Assembly (NCBI GenBank): GCA_029212615.1
Contig: JARGPJ010000012.1
Coordinates: forward strand, 1 to 64,000
DNA length: 64,000 nt
Direction of reading: 5' to 3'
From: Verrucomicrobiales bacterium
GTDB lineage: Bacteria; Verrucomicrobiota; Verrucomicrobiia; Verrucomicrobiales; DEV007
Translations under genes and position numbers: made by a program
Notes under the pieces: model-generated
Databases searched by the model: none
What the model saw: only the letters and a program-made list of their open reading frames with translations
What the model was told of the DNA's origin: nothing
Shown: in pieces, positions 1 to 8,815 of the stretch
How positions within the stretch are numbered: the first letter of the stretch is position 1
How the letters are laid out: the number at the start of each line of letters is the position of its first letter

Positions 1-319
1 CAATTGAAATACTCGGCTCGATTTTTCTTAAAGATCATTATCTCGTCAGGCTCGTGAGAACTGTCAGAGTTACCCTCTTTCGGGCGGGCGGTGAATCTAC
101 GCGGTATTTTGAGGAGGTCAAGACCTTTTGTAAAAGTTTTCTTAAAAACATTTAGAGGCGGGGCTTCCGCACCCTGACAAACATCTAATCCGCCCCGCCC
201 TCGGGAATCAACGATGAACAGAGGGGCAGGGCTCTTCAACCCCGCCCAACCGGCCCGCGCCCAACCGCGGCTTCCGACGACTGGCCTTTTCGGGGCATTG
301 GGCGTATCCTTTCATTATC
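1..319. other. Intergenic left edge, no gene seen
   Basis: I can support no gene in the first 319 bases. The only structure I see is a GC-rich inverted repeat (GGCGGGGC at 157-164, GCCCCGCC at 192-199) with a 27-base loop. It follows an A/T-rich patch at about 124-153. No T-run follows the repeat, so calling it a terminator would be a guess. The short reading frame through 214-477 is out of frame with the transpeptidase and has no recognisable content. Confidence 0.5.
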
Positions 320-2131
320 ATGACGTGCTTCCCGCTCTTACTTTCCAAGGATGCCCTATCGAATCCCGCGCTCTTTGCTATTTCGTTCGTCCTTATGTAT
401 CACCTTGGAGTGACCGCTCAGGAAGTTTCCACGCCTGGAGAACAGCCATCTGTCATTCCTGCCGCAGCGGCCCCTGATCCAAACGAGACCACGATTCGCC
501 AATTGGTGCTCAGCGTGGTTCCTGATGACCGCTACTTTAAAGAGGATTTGAGCGCCGTCGTGGTGAAGGCATATGCAGATCGCGGGTTTCGTCCTCTCTG
601 GGGTGATGCCCTGTTCCCTGAATCCTTTCACCTTGTCCTTTCGAAAGAGCTTTCAACCCACGGTTTTCCCAGCCTCCTCTCTCTTGATCCCGCGGCACTG
701 GCACCCTCTCTGAAAAATTCAGTGATCGACCCACAGGATCTCGCCTACACCGTCGCGATTCTTGACTCAGGGATGTTCACGCGTCTCGGAGCGGTGGCAC
801 CTCAGGACATCTGGAGCGACTGGCTCCGTGAAGACACTCCCGGCTCCATGGATAATACGGTTGAGGAGATCGTCAAAGACTTGGTCCTCGCGACCTCGAT
901 CAAACCTTTCGATACAGGCAAGGTCCTCGATCAACTGGCCCCGAAGAACTGGATCTACCGTGAGTTCAGGGAAGCCTACCCCGCTTCCAGGGAGGCGATC
1001 CTGAAATACTCAGGGCTCCCTGCTATTCCCGACCCCGCTACCGCAGGCGTCGGGCGCCCCGGGGAGGCCTACCCCTACGCCCCCGCGATCGGTGCTCACC
1101 TCGCAGACAGAGGCTATCTGAAGCTTCCTCCGGAACAGATTTCAGCTCTTTCACAGATGACACCTGAGCTTGTGGCTGCTCTCGTTGCCTTTCAAACAGA
1201 CTACGGTCTTGATCCTGATGGCATCTTCGGCTCCGGATCCTGGCGCTATCTCAACACGAACGCAGTCGATCAATATCGCTCTCTCACGATTAATCTGCAC
1301 CGCGCGCGACTCCTCCCGAATGATTTCGGTGACCGCTACCTTCTCGCCAATCTTCCCTGCGCTGAGTTGTACATGTTTGAAGACAATGACTTTCACGCCA
1401 ACACCATGCGGATCGTTCACGGCAAGGCCTCAAAGGATTCGCATCGCACCCCCGTCTTTCGCGATGTCATGAAAGAAATGGTTTTCGGGCCCTATTGGAA
1501 CGTTCCGAAAAGCATCGCCGTGAAAGAAGTACTTCCAAAGGCCCAGGCGGACTGGGGTTTCCTCAGTCGAAATCGCTACGAAATCGTGAGCGACTTCAAC
1601 CCCTACAACACCAATTCCCACCGGCTCTCCCCGGATAATCTGGAACTCGTAAAGCAGGGCAGGCTTTTCCTGAGACAAAAACCCGGGCCCACCAATGCCC
1701 TTGGCCACGTGAAGTTCCTCTTCCCGAACTCTTTCAACGTTTACATGCACGATACCCCATCCAAGAGCTTCTTCGCGCGAAGTGCAAGAGACCACAGTCA
1801 CGGCTGCATCCGGGTTTCCAAGCCCGAAGAACTGGGTGCCTGGGTGCTCAAGAATGAAGGGTGGACCGAGGCTCAGGTCAAAGAAGCCATGTTTGCCGAC
1901 GTTCGCAAGAGTCTCCCCATCAAGGAGGAGATTAACGTTTACATCACCTACTTCACCACCTTTCCGCGCCCCGTGGGAGGAGGACGCATCGTTCTCGCAC
2001 CCTCAAGGGACGTCTACGAGATGGATCCCATCCATGCGCAGAAACTCAACGCCGTGATTCCCTGGCGGGAAGCGCCTCCACGGGCGACACCTGTGACGAC
2101 CACCGCTACAAGCCTGTCGGATGGTCAATAA
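320..2131 (+). CDS. L,D-transpeptidase (YcbB/LdtD-like) with peptidoglycan-binding domain
   Basis: Periplasmic enzyme that should form 3-3 cross-links (or anchor proteins) in peptidoglycan by acting on tetrapeptide stems. The 603 residues begin with a signal peptide (cleavage plausible after VTA, near residue 34). A helical region with a peptidoglycan-binding type 1 domain follows around residues 255-310 (FQTDYGLDPDGIFGSGSW). The YkuD catalytic domain is at about 345-530. The active-site motif SHGCIRV is intact, with Cys496 as nucleophile and an upstream His in YMHDTPS. This domain order matches the large YcbB type rather than the small ErfK type. The ATG at 320 directly precedes the signal peptide. 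The 3' end overlaps the convergent Nif3-like gene by 26 bases. Confidence 0.9.
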   Translation: MTCFPLLLSKDALSNPALFAISFVLMYHLGVTAQEVSTPGEQPSVIPAAAAPDPNETTIRQLVLSVVPDDRYFKEDLSAVVVKAYADRGFRPLWGDALFPESFHLVLSKELSTHGFPSLLSLDPAALAPSLKNSVIDPQDLAYTVAILDSGMFTRLGAVAPQDIWSDWLREDTPGSMDNTVEEIVKDLVLATSIKPFDTGKVLDQLAPKNWIYREFREAYPASREAILKYSGLPAIPDPATAGVGRPGEAYPYAPAIGAHLADRGYLKLPPEQISALSQMTPELVAALVAFQTDYGLDPDGIFGSGSWRYLNTNAVDQYRSLTINLHRARLLPNDFGDRYLLANLPCAELYMFEDNDFHANTMRIVHGKASKDSHRTPVFRDVMKEMVFGPYWNVPKSIAVKEVLPKAQADWGFLSRNRYEIVSDFNPYNTNSHRLSPDNLELVKQGRLFLRQKPGPTNALGHVKFLFPNSFNVYMHDTPSKSFFARSARDHSHGCIRVSKPEELGAWVLKNEGWTEAQVKEAMFADVRKSLPIKEEINVYITYFTTFPRPVGGGRIVLAPSRDVYEMDPIHAQKLNAVIPWREAPPRATPVTTTATSLSDGQ

Positions 2132-2867
2132 ACTCCCACGACAGGCCCGGAAACTCATCACACCACTTCTGCGCCAGCGCCTTCACCCCGAAGGTCTCCG
2201 TCGCATAGTGCCCTGCGTAGATCACATTGATCCCCAGTTCCTCCGCGGCAGTGTAGCTCCAGTGAGGCCCCTCTCCTGTGATGAAGGTGTCGACGCCCGT
2301 CGCGGCGATGTCGTATATCTCGCTCCCTGCCCCCCCGGTGATCACCCCGACAGCTTCGACCCGGTCCGGTCCTCCGGGGCATAAATGCGCAGGAGCACCT
2401 GTTGCAGCCTCAACTTTCGAGAGCAGATCGTCTCGCGTGAGAGAAACCGCTGCCCGCAACCCCATCTCAATTCCCTTCCAGGGAAAAAACGGATCCTCCT
2501 CCGCCCCGAGGTCCAGCGCCCGCATCAGACAGGCATTATTTCCCATCACCGGATGGACATCGAGCGGAATGTGAGCGCTATACACTGCCAGGCCGCATTC
2601 CATCGCCTGTTTCAACTTCCGGTAGAGAGCCCCCTCGATCCGCTGCGCCCCCTGCCAGAAAAGCCCGTGATGTACCACGAGCAGATCCGCCTCCATGTCG
2701 CAGGCCCGCTCCATCACCGGGAGACAGGCATCGACCGCTGCGACAATCTTTGTGACCTCACCACTGTTCTCGAGCTGGAGTCCATTGAGCGCCTGGGGGT
2801 AATCAGGGATTTCAGAGAGACGGAGCCAATCATTGGCGGAACTGACGAGATCGAAGAGCGAGGCCAT
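2106..2867 (-). CDS. Nif3-like dinuclear metal centre hexameric protein
   Basis: Member of the Nif3/YbgI (DUF34) family, a conserved dinuclear metal protein of uncertain function. It has been linked to GTP cyclohydrolase I type 2 by homology only. The 253 residues contain the family metal ligands: the HH pair in VVHHGLFW, the Asp in PLDVH, and the His/Glu in AGHYATETFG near the C-terminus. The length fits the single-domain form without the inserted PII-like domain. The frame is open 107 codons further upstream, but that extension is Cys/Arg/Pro-rich and unlike the family. I therefore chose the ATG at 2867 (MASLFDLV). It overlaps the transpeptidase gene tail to tail. Confidence 0.88.
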   Translation of the reverse strand: MASLFDLVSSANDWLRLSEIPDYPQALNGLQLENSGEVTKIVAAVDACLPVMERACDMEADLLVVHHGLFWQGAQRIEGALYRKLKQAMECGLAVYSAHIPLDVHPVMGNNACLMRALDLGAEEDPFFPWKGIEMGLRAAVSLTRDDLLSKVEAATGAPAHLCPGGPDRVEAVGVITGGAGSEIYDIAATGVDTFITGEGPHWSYTAAEELGINVIYAGHYATETFGVKALAQKWCDEFPGLSWEFIDHPTGL

Positions 2868-3284
2868 GGACGACCATAAACGGGCTTCAGCACACGACAA
2901 GAAACAACGACCATCGCCGGCACAGTTTACCGTTCCGGGATGCTCAGCGTCCCCCCCGGTGCCGGCGTTCTCAGCGAATATCCCGCGCTGAAATCCCTCC
3001 CCTGCTAATCTCAGCAGCCATCCGACAGCTTTTCGGCAAGCTAAGCAACATTCGGGGAGACCCGGGGAAGGCATCACGGAGGGGTATCGTTCGATCCATT
3101 TCCAGAGCCCCCGTTGTTTGAGACAGATCCGGCACCTCCCCCGATAAAGTATCCGGAACGGCGGACTTTGGAATGGTTGGGATCTCAAGGCAACGAAAGC
3201 CTCATCGGTATTTTATCTATCTATACAAAACGCACGACGACTCAATAGGTTTCACTCCCTGTTTCAGGCGCCCCCCGGTTTATC
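2868..3284. other. 417-base intergenic region, nothing identified
   Basis: This GC-rich interval lies between the YdcF-like and Nif3-like genes, both on the minus strand. I found no credible protein. I compared it by eye with the SRP RNA tetraloop/asymmetric-loop consensus, 6S RNA, and TPP, SAM and cobalamin riboswitch cores on both strands, and saw no match. The inverted fragments (for example GGCAACGAAAGCC near 3190) are short. It may hold a promoter or leader for the Nif3-like gene. Confidence 0.4.
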
Positions 3285-4100
3285 TCAAAGCAACTGGCCC
3301 AGATACTCCCACAAAGCCGTCTGCACATCCCGGAACCCCCTCCCCTGCGGAATTACATACAAGGGGGAGAACTTCAGCGACATGGACCGGAAATCGCTCG
3401 GAACCGGAATCAGAGCGAGGCCCTGCTTTTCCGCCTCTCCCATCGCACGACTGAGGTGGGACGCCGACGAGCACAATCCGACTTTCCTCCACTCCGGTCT
3501 CGCTCTCAGCAACTCAGCGACCGCGGCAAGTTCCTCCTCCGTGTTCCGCGGATCCGGCACTTCTGTGATCGCCGAAACGGGCACATCGAGATTCTGCCAA
3601 ATGATCGATGTCTCCCGGGAAAGAAGCCGCCCCCTGCCCTTCTCCGTGATGCTTTGGCCTGTCGTGATGAGATGGCGGGCCTGCCCCTGATGATACAACA
3701 TCGCCGGGCGCAGCACCCGGTCCCCGTGAGTGCCCAGAGCCGGAGCCCCTCCCGGAGAGCGAATCGTTCCGCCCCCGAGCAACACGAGGGCATCGAGCGG
3801 CTCACGTATTTCTTCAAAGGCGAGAAAGCGGTTCTCCAGCGGCTTTAACAGCGCAATCCCCAGATACGGGCTGCCGGCCAATGAATACACGAGCCAGGCA
3901 AGGAACAGCCCCCATCGTACCCGAACCCGGATCCCCGGCCAACTCATTGCCAGAATACCGATCAGCCACAGCGCTCCGGCCGGCAGAATCAACATCGCGA
4001 CAACCTTCCTCGCGATAAGCCAACTGCCCGAAGTGAACACGAGCAGCACGACGAGAATGCTGACAAGAAGGAACGGAAGGATCCGGCAAATAAATTTCAT
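3285..4100 (-). CDS. YdcF/SanA family (DUF218) membrane protein
   Basis: About 271 residues. The N-terminal third holds two or three hydrophobic segments (residues about 4-25, 33-50 and 62-85). A DUF218 domain follows, starting at LDALVLLGGGTIRSPGG and containing LITTGQS, a conserved acidic/Asn stretch (DPRNTEEE) and a late SSASHLSRA motif. Relatives include ElyC, SanA and YdcF. ElyC affects undecaprenyl-phosphate/envelope metabolism, but the biochemical activity of the family is not settled. I preferred the ATG at 4100 because AAGGA lies 10 bases upstream. A GTG at 4118 is an alternative that adds six residues. The gene stands alone. Confidence 0.82.
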   Translation of the reverse strand: MKFICRILPFLLVSILVVLLVFTSGSWLIARKVVAMLILPAGALWLIGILAMSWPGIRVRVRWGLFLAWLVYSLAGSPYLGIALLKPLENRFLAFEEIREPLDALVLLGGGTIRSPGGAPALGTHGDRVLRPAMLYHQGQARHLITTGQSITEKGRGRLLSRETSIIWQNLDVPVSAITEVPDPRNTEEELAAVAELLRARPEWRKVGLCSSASHLSRAMGEAEKQGLALIPVPSDFRSMSLKFSPLYVIPQGRGFRDVQTALWEYLGQLL

Positions 4101-4267
4101 AGGAGAGTGTTCCTTCACGATTCAGGAGAAGAGAACAGCATTCAACTACGCGAATCCCCGAAGATTCTGTCTCTTTCTCACCCGAATTTTCAGAATGCTA
4201 CCTACCGGGTCCACCTCCACCCTCATTTTCCCCGAGCGTCCTCAAAATCCCGTGCTACCGTCCGCGC

Positions 4268-5383
4268 ATGTTACAGGCAGGTATTGTTGGACTTCCAAAT
4301 GTGGGCAAATCCACCCTTTTTAACGCAGTGACCCGCACGCGAAATGCGGAAGCGGCGAACTATCCCTTTTGCACAATCGATCCGAACGTCGGTGTCGTCA
4401 CGGTGCCGGATGATCGCCTCCAGGTTCTCAGCAACCTCAGTGGTTCGAAAAAACTCATTCCTGCAGCGATTGAATTTGTCGACATCGCCGGACTCGTCGA
4501 AGGCGCTTCCGCCGGAGCCGGCCTCGGTAACAAATTTCTCGCGAACATCCGCGAAGTGGATGCCGTCGTCCAGGTGGTTCGCTGTTTCGACAATGACGAC
4601 ATTGTTCACGAACTGGGGTCGGTTGATCCACTCCGCGACATCGAGATTATTAACAGCGAACTGATCCTTGCAGATATCGCAACGCTGGAGAAACGACGCT
4701 CAACCCGCGAAAAGAAAGCAAAACAGGGTGACAAGGAATCCCAGGCTGAAGTCGCCCTGATCGACAAGCTCATGCCGCACCTCGACGAAGGGAAGCCCGC
4801 CCTCACCGCCGAACTGGGCGATGATGAGAAAAAGGTCATGCGGGATTTTTTCCTCCTCTCCGCGAAACGATCCATTTTCGCCTGCAACGTCGCCGAGGAC
4901 GAACTCGCCGAAGCACAGGCCAATCCTGACGGCCACGCCATGGTCAAGAAAGTCCGGGACTACGCCGCCTCAACCTTTGGCGCGGAAGCGATCGTCATTT
5001 CGGCCCGTATCGAAGAGGAAATGGTCGATCTCGATCCCGAAGAAGCAGTTGAGTTCCTCGCTGACATGGGGATCAAAGACTCCGGTGTCTCTGCATTAAT
5101 CCGCGGCGTCTATCATTTGCTCGGCCTTCGCACCTACCTGACAACCGGTGAACAGGAAACCCGGGCCTGGACCATCCGCGAAGGAATGAAAGCCCCGCAG
5201 GCAGCCGGCGTCATTCACGGGGATTTCGAGCGCGGATTCATCGCCGCTGAAGTGGTTCACTACGATGACCTCACCGGTCTCGGTTCCTACGCAAAAGCCC
5301 GTGAGGCCGGAAAGCTCCGGATCGAAGGAAAGGAATACGTCATGAAAGACGGGGACGTCGTTGAATTCCGCTTCAACGTTTAG
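4268..5383 (+). CDS. ychF: Redox-regulated ATPase YchF (Obg family)
   Basis: Universally conserved Obg-like P-loop ATPase associated with ribosomes, translation and stress responses. The 371 residues match the usual length. G1 is GLPNVGKST at residue 8, the switch region is [10 protein letters not shown], and the NxxE signature (NVAE in FACNVAEDE), which gives ATP rather than GTP specificity, replaces NKxD. A coiled-coil insert (about 125-200) and a C-terminal TGS domain (from about 280, with RAWTIREG and AGVIHGDFE) complete the architecture. I see no clear Shine-Dalgarno before the ATG. It stands alone between minus-strand genes. Confidence 0.97.
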   Translation: MLQAGIVGLPNVGKSTLFNAVTRTRNAEAANYPFCTIDPNVGVVTVPDDRLQVLSNLSGSKKLIPAAIEFVDIAGLVEGASAGAGLGNKFLANIREVDAVVQVVRCFDNDDIVHELGSVDPLRDIEIINSELILADIATLEKRRSTREKKAKQGDKESQAEVALIDKLMPHLDEGKPALTAELGDDEKKVMRDFFLLSAKRSIFACNVAEDELAEAQANPDGHAMVKKVRDYAASTFGAEAIVISARIEEEMVDLDPEEAVEFLADMGIKDSGVSALIRGVYHLLGLRTYLTTGEQETRAWTIREGMKAPQAAGVIHGDFERGFIAAEVVHYDDLTGLGSYAKAREAGKLRIEGKEYVMKDGDVVEFRFNV

Positions 5384-5413
5384 ACCTCAAGCCGATCTTC
5401 GCTGTCTCTGATC

Positions 5414-5431
5414 GCGCTTTTCTCAAAGCGC
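5414..5431. terminator. Possible hairpin between convergent ychF and UPF0126 gene
   Basis: A perfect seven-base inverted repeat (GCGCTTT, loop TCTC, AAAGCGC) sits in the 58-base space between the two stop codons. Its place fits a terminator serving both directions. No proper T-run follows on either strand, so the call is weak. Confidence 0.3.
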
Positions 5432-5441
5432 CTCCGATTCG

Positions 5442-6071
5442 TCACGGGTCGACGGGGGCGGCAGGCTCCCGCACCGCCGGGAAACACCAGTTCCACCGCA
5501 CCGCAGCGAGACGAAAAAGGACGATCACAGCAATCCCGGAAACGAGCGCAAAAGGATGTAAGATTTCCAGCTGAGTCATGCCAAGGTAGACCCATGCCCC
5601 CGCAAAGGAGCAGGTCGCATTCAAAGGGCTCGGGATGAAGAGTGACGGCACTTCATTGCAAATAACATCCCCGAGCACACCGCCAAAGGTTCCCGTGATG
5701 ACCCCGAGGAGGGCTGCGACGAAAAATCCTGTCTCGGCATCCATTGCATAAGCTGTGCCGGTCAGGGTAAACAAGGCCATTCCGAGAGCATCCGGAAAGA
5801 CCAGGAGTGGTCGAATACGACTGATATACCGCACGAGGAATCCTGAGAAAATCGCGATCCCGAGAACAATCATCGGATAGTGCGGATTCCCGATCCAGAA
5901 AAGAGGCGTCCGGTCGAGAAAGAGATCCCGCAGAGTTCCTCCCCCGAAGGCCACGGCAAACGAAACCGCGAAAACGCCCATGACATCCATCCCTTTGCGC
6001 GAAGCGAGAAGCACCCCGTAGATCGCCGAGACGATCACGGCGAGGTACTCGATGACGATCACATAATTCAT
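5442..6071 (-). CDS. TRIC/UPF0126 family cation channel-like protein
   Basis: A 209-residue membrane protein with about seven hydrophobic helices. It shows the duplicated glycine-rich signatures of the UPF0126 (TRIC) family: GGGTLRDLFLDRTP near residue 45 and GGVLGDVICNEVP near residue 130. Bacterial and archaeal TRIC homologues form trimeric monovalent cation channels in the inner membrane, and some relatives are implicated in glycine movement. The sequence alone does not decide the substrate. It starts at an ATG at 6071 and has its own transcription unit. Confidence 0.88.
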   Translation of the reverse strand: MNYVIVIEYLAVIVSAIYGVLLASRKGMDVMGVFAVSFAVAFGGGTLRDLFLDRTPLFWIGNPHYPMIVLGIAIFSGFLVRYISRIRPLLVFPDALGMALFTLTGTAYAMDAETGFFVAALLGVITGTFGGVLGDVICNEVPSLFIPSPLNATCSFAGAWVYLGMTQLEILHPFALVSGIAVIVLFRLAAVRWNWCFPAVREPAAPVDP

Positions 6072-6203
6072 CTTCCAGCAAACGAGAGAAGTGATGAAGG
6101 ATCAAGTGAATCCGCCGTCATACCGGAAAGGAACATTCAAAGCGCCTTCCATGCTTGATGAATCATTCACGTGTCCCGTATGATACCGCGAATCCCATCC
6201 TTT

Positions 6204-6878
6204 ATGAAATTCATCTCCACGGCACTACTTTGCTCCCTCCTCATTTCTGTTGTCGCTCAGGAAGAGAGCGTGAATCCGGGAATCAACGATAATTTCAAGA
6301 ACCCCGACCCCTCCACCTTTGTCGAACGTTTCGAAGCAGAAGGGCGCGAAGTCTACGACAATCAAAAAACCATCGTCAAGCAACTGGATCTAAAGCCGGG
6401 CATGTCCGTGGCCGATGTGGGCGCCGGAACAGGCCTCTTTACCAGGCTCCTTGCTCCTGAGGTAGGGCCGGCCGGCAAAGTTTATGCGGTCGATATCGCG
6501 GGGGCTTTTGTCAATCACACGGTCATGAGCAGTCACGCGCGTGGACTCAAGCAGGTCGAGGGCGTTGTGTGCACCGCTGAAGACACCCTTCTCCCGGAGA
6601 ATTCCGTCGACCTTGTCTTCATCTGCGACACCTATCACCATTTCGAATACCCGGCTAAAACAATGGCTTCGATTCACCGCGCATTGAAACCCGGCGGCCG
6701 TCTTGCCGTCATCGACTTCGAACGAATCGATGGCGTCAGCTCGGACTGGATCATGGGACACCTCAGGGCGGGAAAAGAAGTCTTCCGCGCCGAAATCGAA
6801 GCCGCCCGGTTTGAGCTGGACGAAGAATTCGACCTCTTCGAGGAAAATTACTTCCTCATTTTTCGAAAGGCCGAATAA
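6204..6878 (+). CDS. Class I SAM methyltransferase-like protein with signal peptide
   Basis: About 224 residues. The fold motifs are clear: motif I VADVGAGTGLFT, an acidic end of beta2 (AVDIAG), motif IV region DLVFICDTYHHFEYP, and a post-motif LKPGGRLAVIDF. This resembles UbiE/Methyltransf_11 proteins. The N-terminus (MKFISTALLCSLLISVVAQ) is a textbook signal sequence, so the protein appears to be exported to a compartment where SAM is not expected. In-frame alternatives are an ATG at 6180 and a GTG at 6171. All include the hydrophobic segment. The substrate is unknown, and no neighbour suggests one. Confidence 0.8.
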   Translation: MKFISTALLCSLLISVVAQEESVNPGINDNFKNPDPSTFVERFEAEGREVYDNQKTIVKQLDLKPGMSVADVGAGTGLFTRLLAPEVGPAGKVYAVDIAGAFVNHTVMSSHARGLKQVEGVVCTAEDTLLPENSVDLVFICDTYHHFEYPAKTMASIHRALKPGGRLAVIDFERIDGVSSDWIMGHLRAGKEVFRAEIEAARFELDEEFDLFEENYFLIFRKAE

Positions 6879-6982
6879 CCGTATTTTGAACGGAGCAAGC
6901 CCTCTCAGGTCTCTGACCTGACCCTGTTCACCTTACGCAGTTTTCACTCTGGTATGCTGCCTCTTCGAGTCAGCGGGGATCG

Positions 6983-7010
6983 TTGACTTTCACTACCCAA
7001 ACCTTACACT
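6983..7010 (+). promoter_or_regulatory. Candidate sigma70-type promoter for the HtrA-like gene
   Basis: TTGACT at 6983-6988, a 16-base spacer, then TACACT at 7005-7010, about 58 bases before the ATG at 7069. The -35 matches consensus at 5 of 6 bases and the -10 at 4 of 6. The ten bases GTTGACTTTC are repeated exactly at the rpmH promoter candidate. Confidence 0.45.
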
Positions 7011-7068
7011 TCCCCTCACCTCCCGGAACCCTGCCATAGTAACTGCCGGTGAGGTGCTCTTTCTTTGC

Positions 7069-8781
7069 ATGAATACCCCACGACGCCTCTCTCTTTTCGG
7101 AGCATCCGCCCTCACGCTGGTTCTCATCACCGGCACGATTTTCAACTGTAACTTCCGGGCCGTTTGTCAGGATTCCCCGGAGCTCATTTCCGGCCCTCTC
7201 ACTCCGCCACAGGCCCCCACCGTCGAAATGCCACCCCCTGAGTCAGTTCAGGCAGACATCTCCGAGGTCGACATGGATGCCATCGTCCGCGTCGAGGTCG
7301 ATACAAAACAGCCGAACTACCGCGTCCCCTGGAACATTGGCGGAATGAACAGCGGAAACGGCACCGGCTTTCTCGTGGGCCCTAATCGCTTCCTCACCAA
7401 TGCTCACGTCGTCAGCGATGCCCGGCTCATTTACATCAAGAAAATGAGCGATCCCAAACCCTACGAAGCTCGGGTTGTTAATGTTGCTCACGACTGTGAT
7501 CTCGCCCTCCTCGAGCTTGAATCAGAGGAAGAGTTCGAGGGAGCCTTCTCCAAACTTCAGCCTCTTTTCATCGGTGGAATCCCCAAACTGAACACCACTG
7601 TCGTCGCAGTCGGGTATCCTATCGGCGGCGAGCGCATCTCTGTGACCCGCGGAGTCGTTTCACGAATCGACTTTCGAACCTACAGCCACTCCAGCGTTGA
7701 TAACCACCTCAGCATTCAAGTCGACGCCGCCATCAACCCCGGAAATTCGGGAGGTCCTGTTCTGCAGAACAACCTCGTTGTCGGCGTTGCCTTTCAGGGT
7801 TACTCCGGATCAGTCGCGCAGAACACCGGCTACATGATCCCTGTTCCGGTGATCGAACGCTTTCTCAAAGACGTTGAAGACGGCAGCTACGATTATTATG
7901 TCGATCTGGCCACCAGTGTCATCAATATCCTCAACCCCGCTCAACGAAAAGCACTTGGACTTCCGAACGACGGTATCGGCGTCATGGTCGCCGATGCAGA
8001 CGCCGCGGGCTCCGGCGGGGGAATCCTGAAGACCAAAGACGTTCTTCTTTCCATTGATGGATACGACATCGCTTCCGACGGCTTTATCGAAATCGAAGGT
8101 GAACGAGTCGATTTGAACGAGATCATCGAGCGGAAATTTGCAGGCGACACCGTTGATCTGGACGTCTGGCGCGATGGAAAGCGCGAAGAAATCACCCTCG
8201 AGTTGAAGCGCTTCCTCCCCTATCTCGTTCAATCAAGCCAGTATGACAAACAACCCAACTTCGTTCTCTATGCCGGACTGCAATTTCAGCCGCTCGACCG
8301 AAACCTCATGGCTGCTCACTCGATCAGTGATCTGCAGACCCGATATCACTACACCTTCTTCAGTCAGGACGAAATTTACCGTGAGCGACCTCAGGTAATT
8401 GTCCTCACCGAAGTGCTTCCCGATTCCACCAACACGCACCTCAAAGGCTTCGTCCATAAGGTCGTCGACTCCATCAACGGTAAAAAGATAGGGCTGGTTC
8501 AGGACGTTTACGATGCCTTGCACGGAGATCTCGCCGAGGAAGGGTACGAAGACTATCACGTTATCCGACTTGTCGGTGAAGGACGCCCCCTTGTCCTCAA
8601 ACGCAAGGACGCGGCCCTCGCTCACGAACGGATTAAAGGAAAGTACAACGTGGGATTCGACCACTTCATCGAAGAGCCCGAAATCATGAAGCTCAGAGAC
8701 GAACTTCCTCCCGTCGATGAAGAGGAAACGGGCGATCCGGAATCTTCAAACTCAACCGGGCCCCTCAAAGAAGCCGCCTAA
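7069..8781 (+). CDS. HtrA/DegP-like trypsin-type serine protease with PDZ domain
   Basis: Exported serine protease for envelope quality control or regulated proteolysis. From the ATG at 7069 it is 570 residues: a hydrophobic signal/anchor (about 8-25), a Pro-rich linker, then a trypsin-like domain with an intact triad. The triad is His113 in TNAHVV, Asp144 in HDCDLALL and Ser227 in NPGNSGGP. A PDZ domain follows at about 295-385 (LKTKDVLLSIDG). A further C-terminal domain (about 390-570) includes a second PDZ-like stretch (LKGFVHKVVDSINGKK). A GTG at 7054 could add five residues. The next gene, 34 bases downstream, encodes a non-catalytic paralogue, so the two are probably co-transcribed. Confidence 0.9.
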   Translation: MNTPRRLSLFGASALTLVLITGTIFNCNFRAVCQDSPELISGPLTPPQAPTVEMPPPESVQADISEVDMDAIVRVEVDTKQPNYRVPWNIGGMNSGNGTGFLVGPNRFLTNAHVVSDARLIYIKKMSDPKPYEARVVNVAHDCDLALLELESEEEFEGAFSKLQPLFIGGIPKLNTTVVAVGYPIGGERISVTRGVVSRIDFRTYSHSSVDNHLSIQVDAAINPGNSGGPVLQNNLVVGVAFQGYSGSVAQNTGYMIPVPVIERFLKDVEDGSYDYYVDLATSVINILNPAQRKALGLPNDGIGVMVADADAAGSGGGILKTKDVLLSIDGYDIASDGFIEIEGERVDLNEIIERKFAGDTVDLDVWRDGKREEITLELKRFLPYLVQSSQYDKQPNFVLYAGLQFQPLDRNLMAAHSISDLQTRYHYTFFSQDEIYRERPQVIVLTEVLPDSTNTHLKGFVHKVVDSINGKKIGLVQDVYDALHGDLAEEGYEDYHVIRLVGEGRPLVLKRKDAALAHERIKGKYNVGFDHFIEEPEIMKLRDELPPVDEEETGDPESSNSTGPLKEAA

Positions 8782-8815
8782 TCAAAGATTCCGACCCTTT
8801 ACCTTTCTACCTGTC

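Noticed and set aside
214..477. Small open frame before the first transpeptidase gene
   Set aside because: Overlaps the transpeptidase gene in another frame, and the protein has no recognisable features.
2868..3188. Possible 107-residue N-terminal extension of the Nif3-like protein
   Set aside because: Family proteins start at the MASLFDLV position; the upstream residues are Cys/Arg/Pro-rich without similarity and no ribosome site supports them.
2868..3284. Structured RNA (SRP RNA, 6S, riboswitch) in the largest gap
   Set aside because: A GGGGGCTCTG stretch on the minus strand recalls 4.5S RNA, but the essential GGAAG-type loop and its partner are absent. No riboswitch core matched on either strand.
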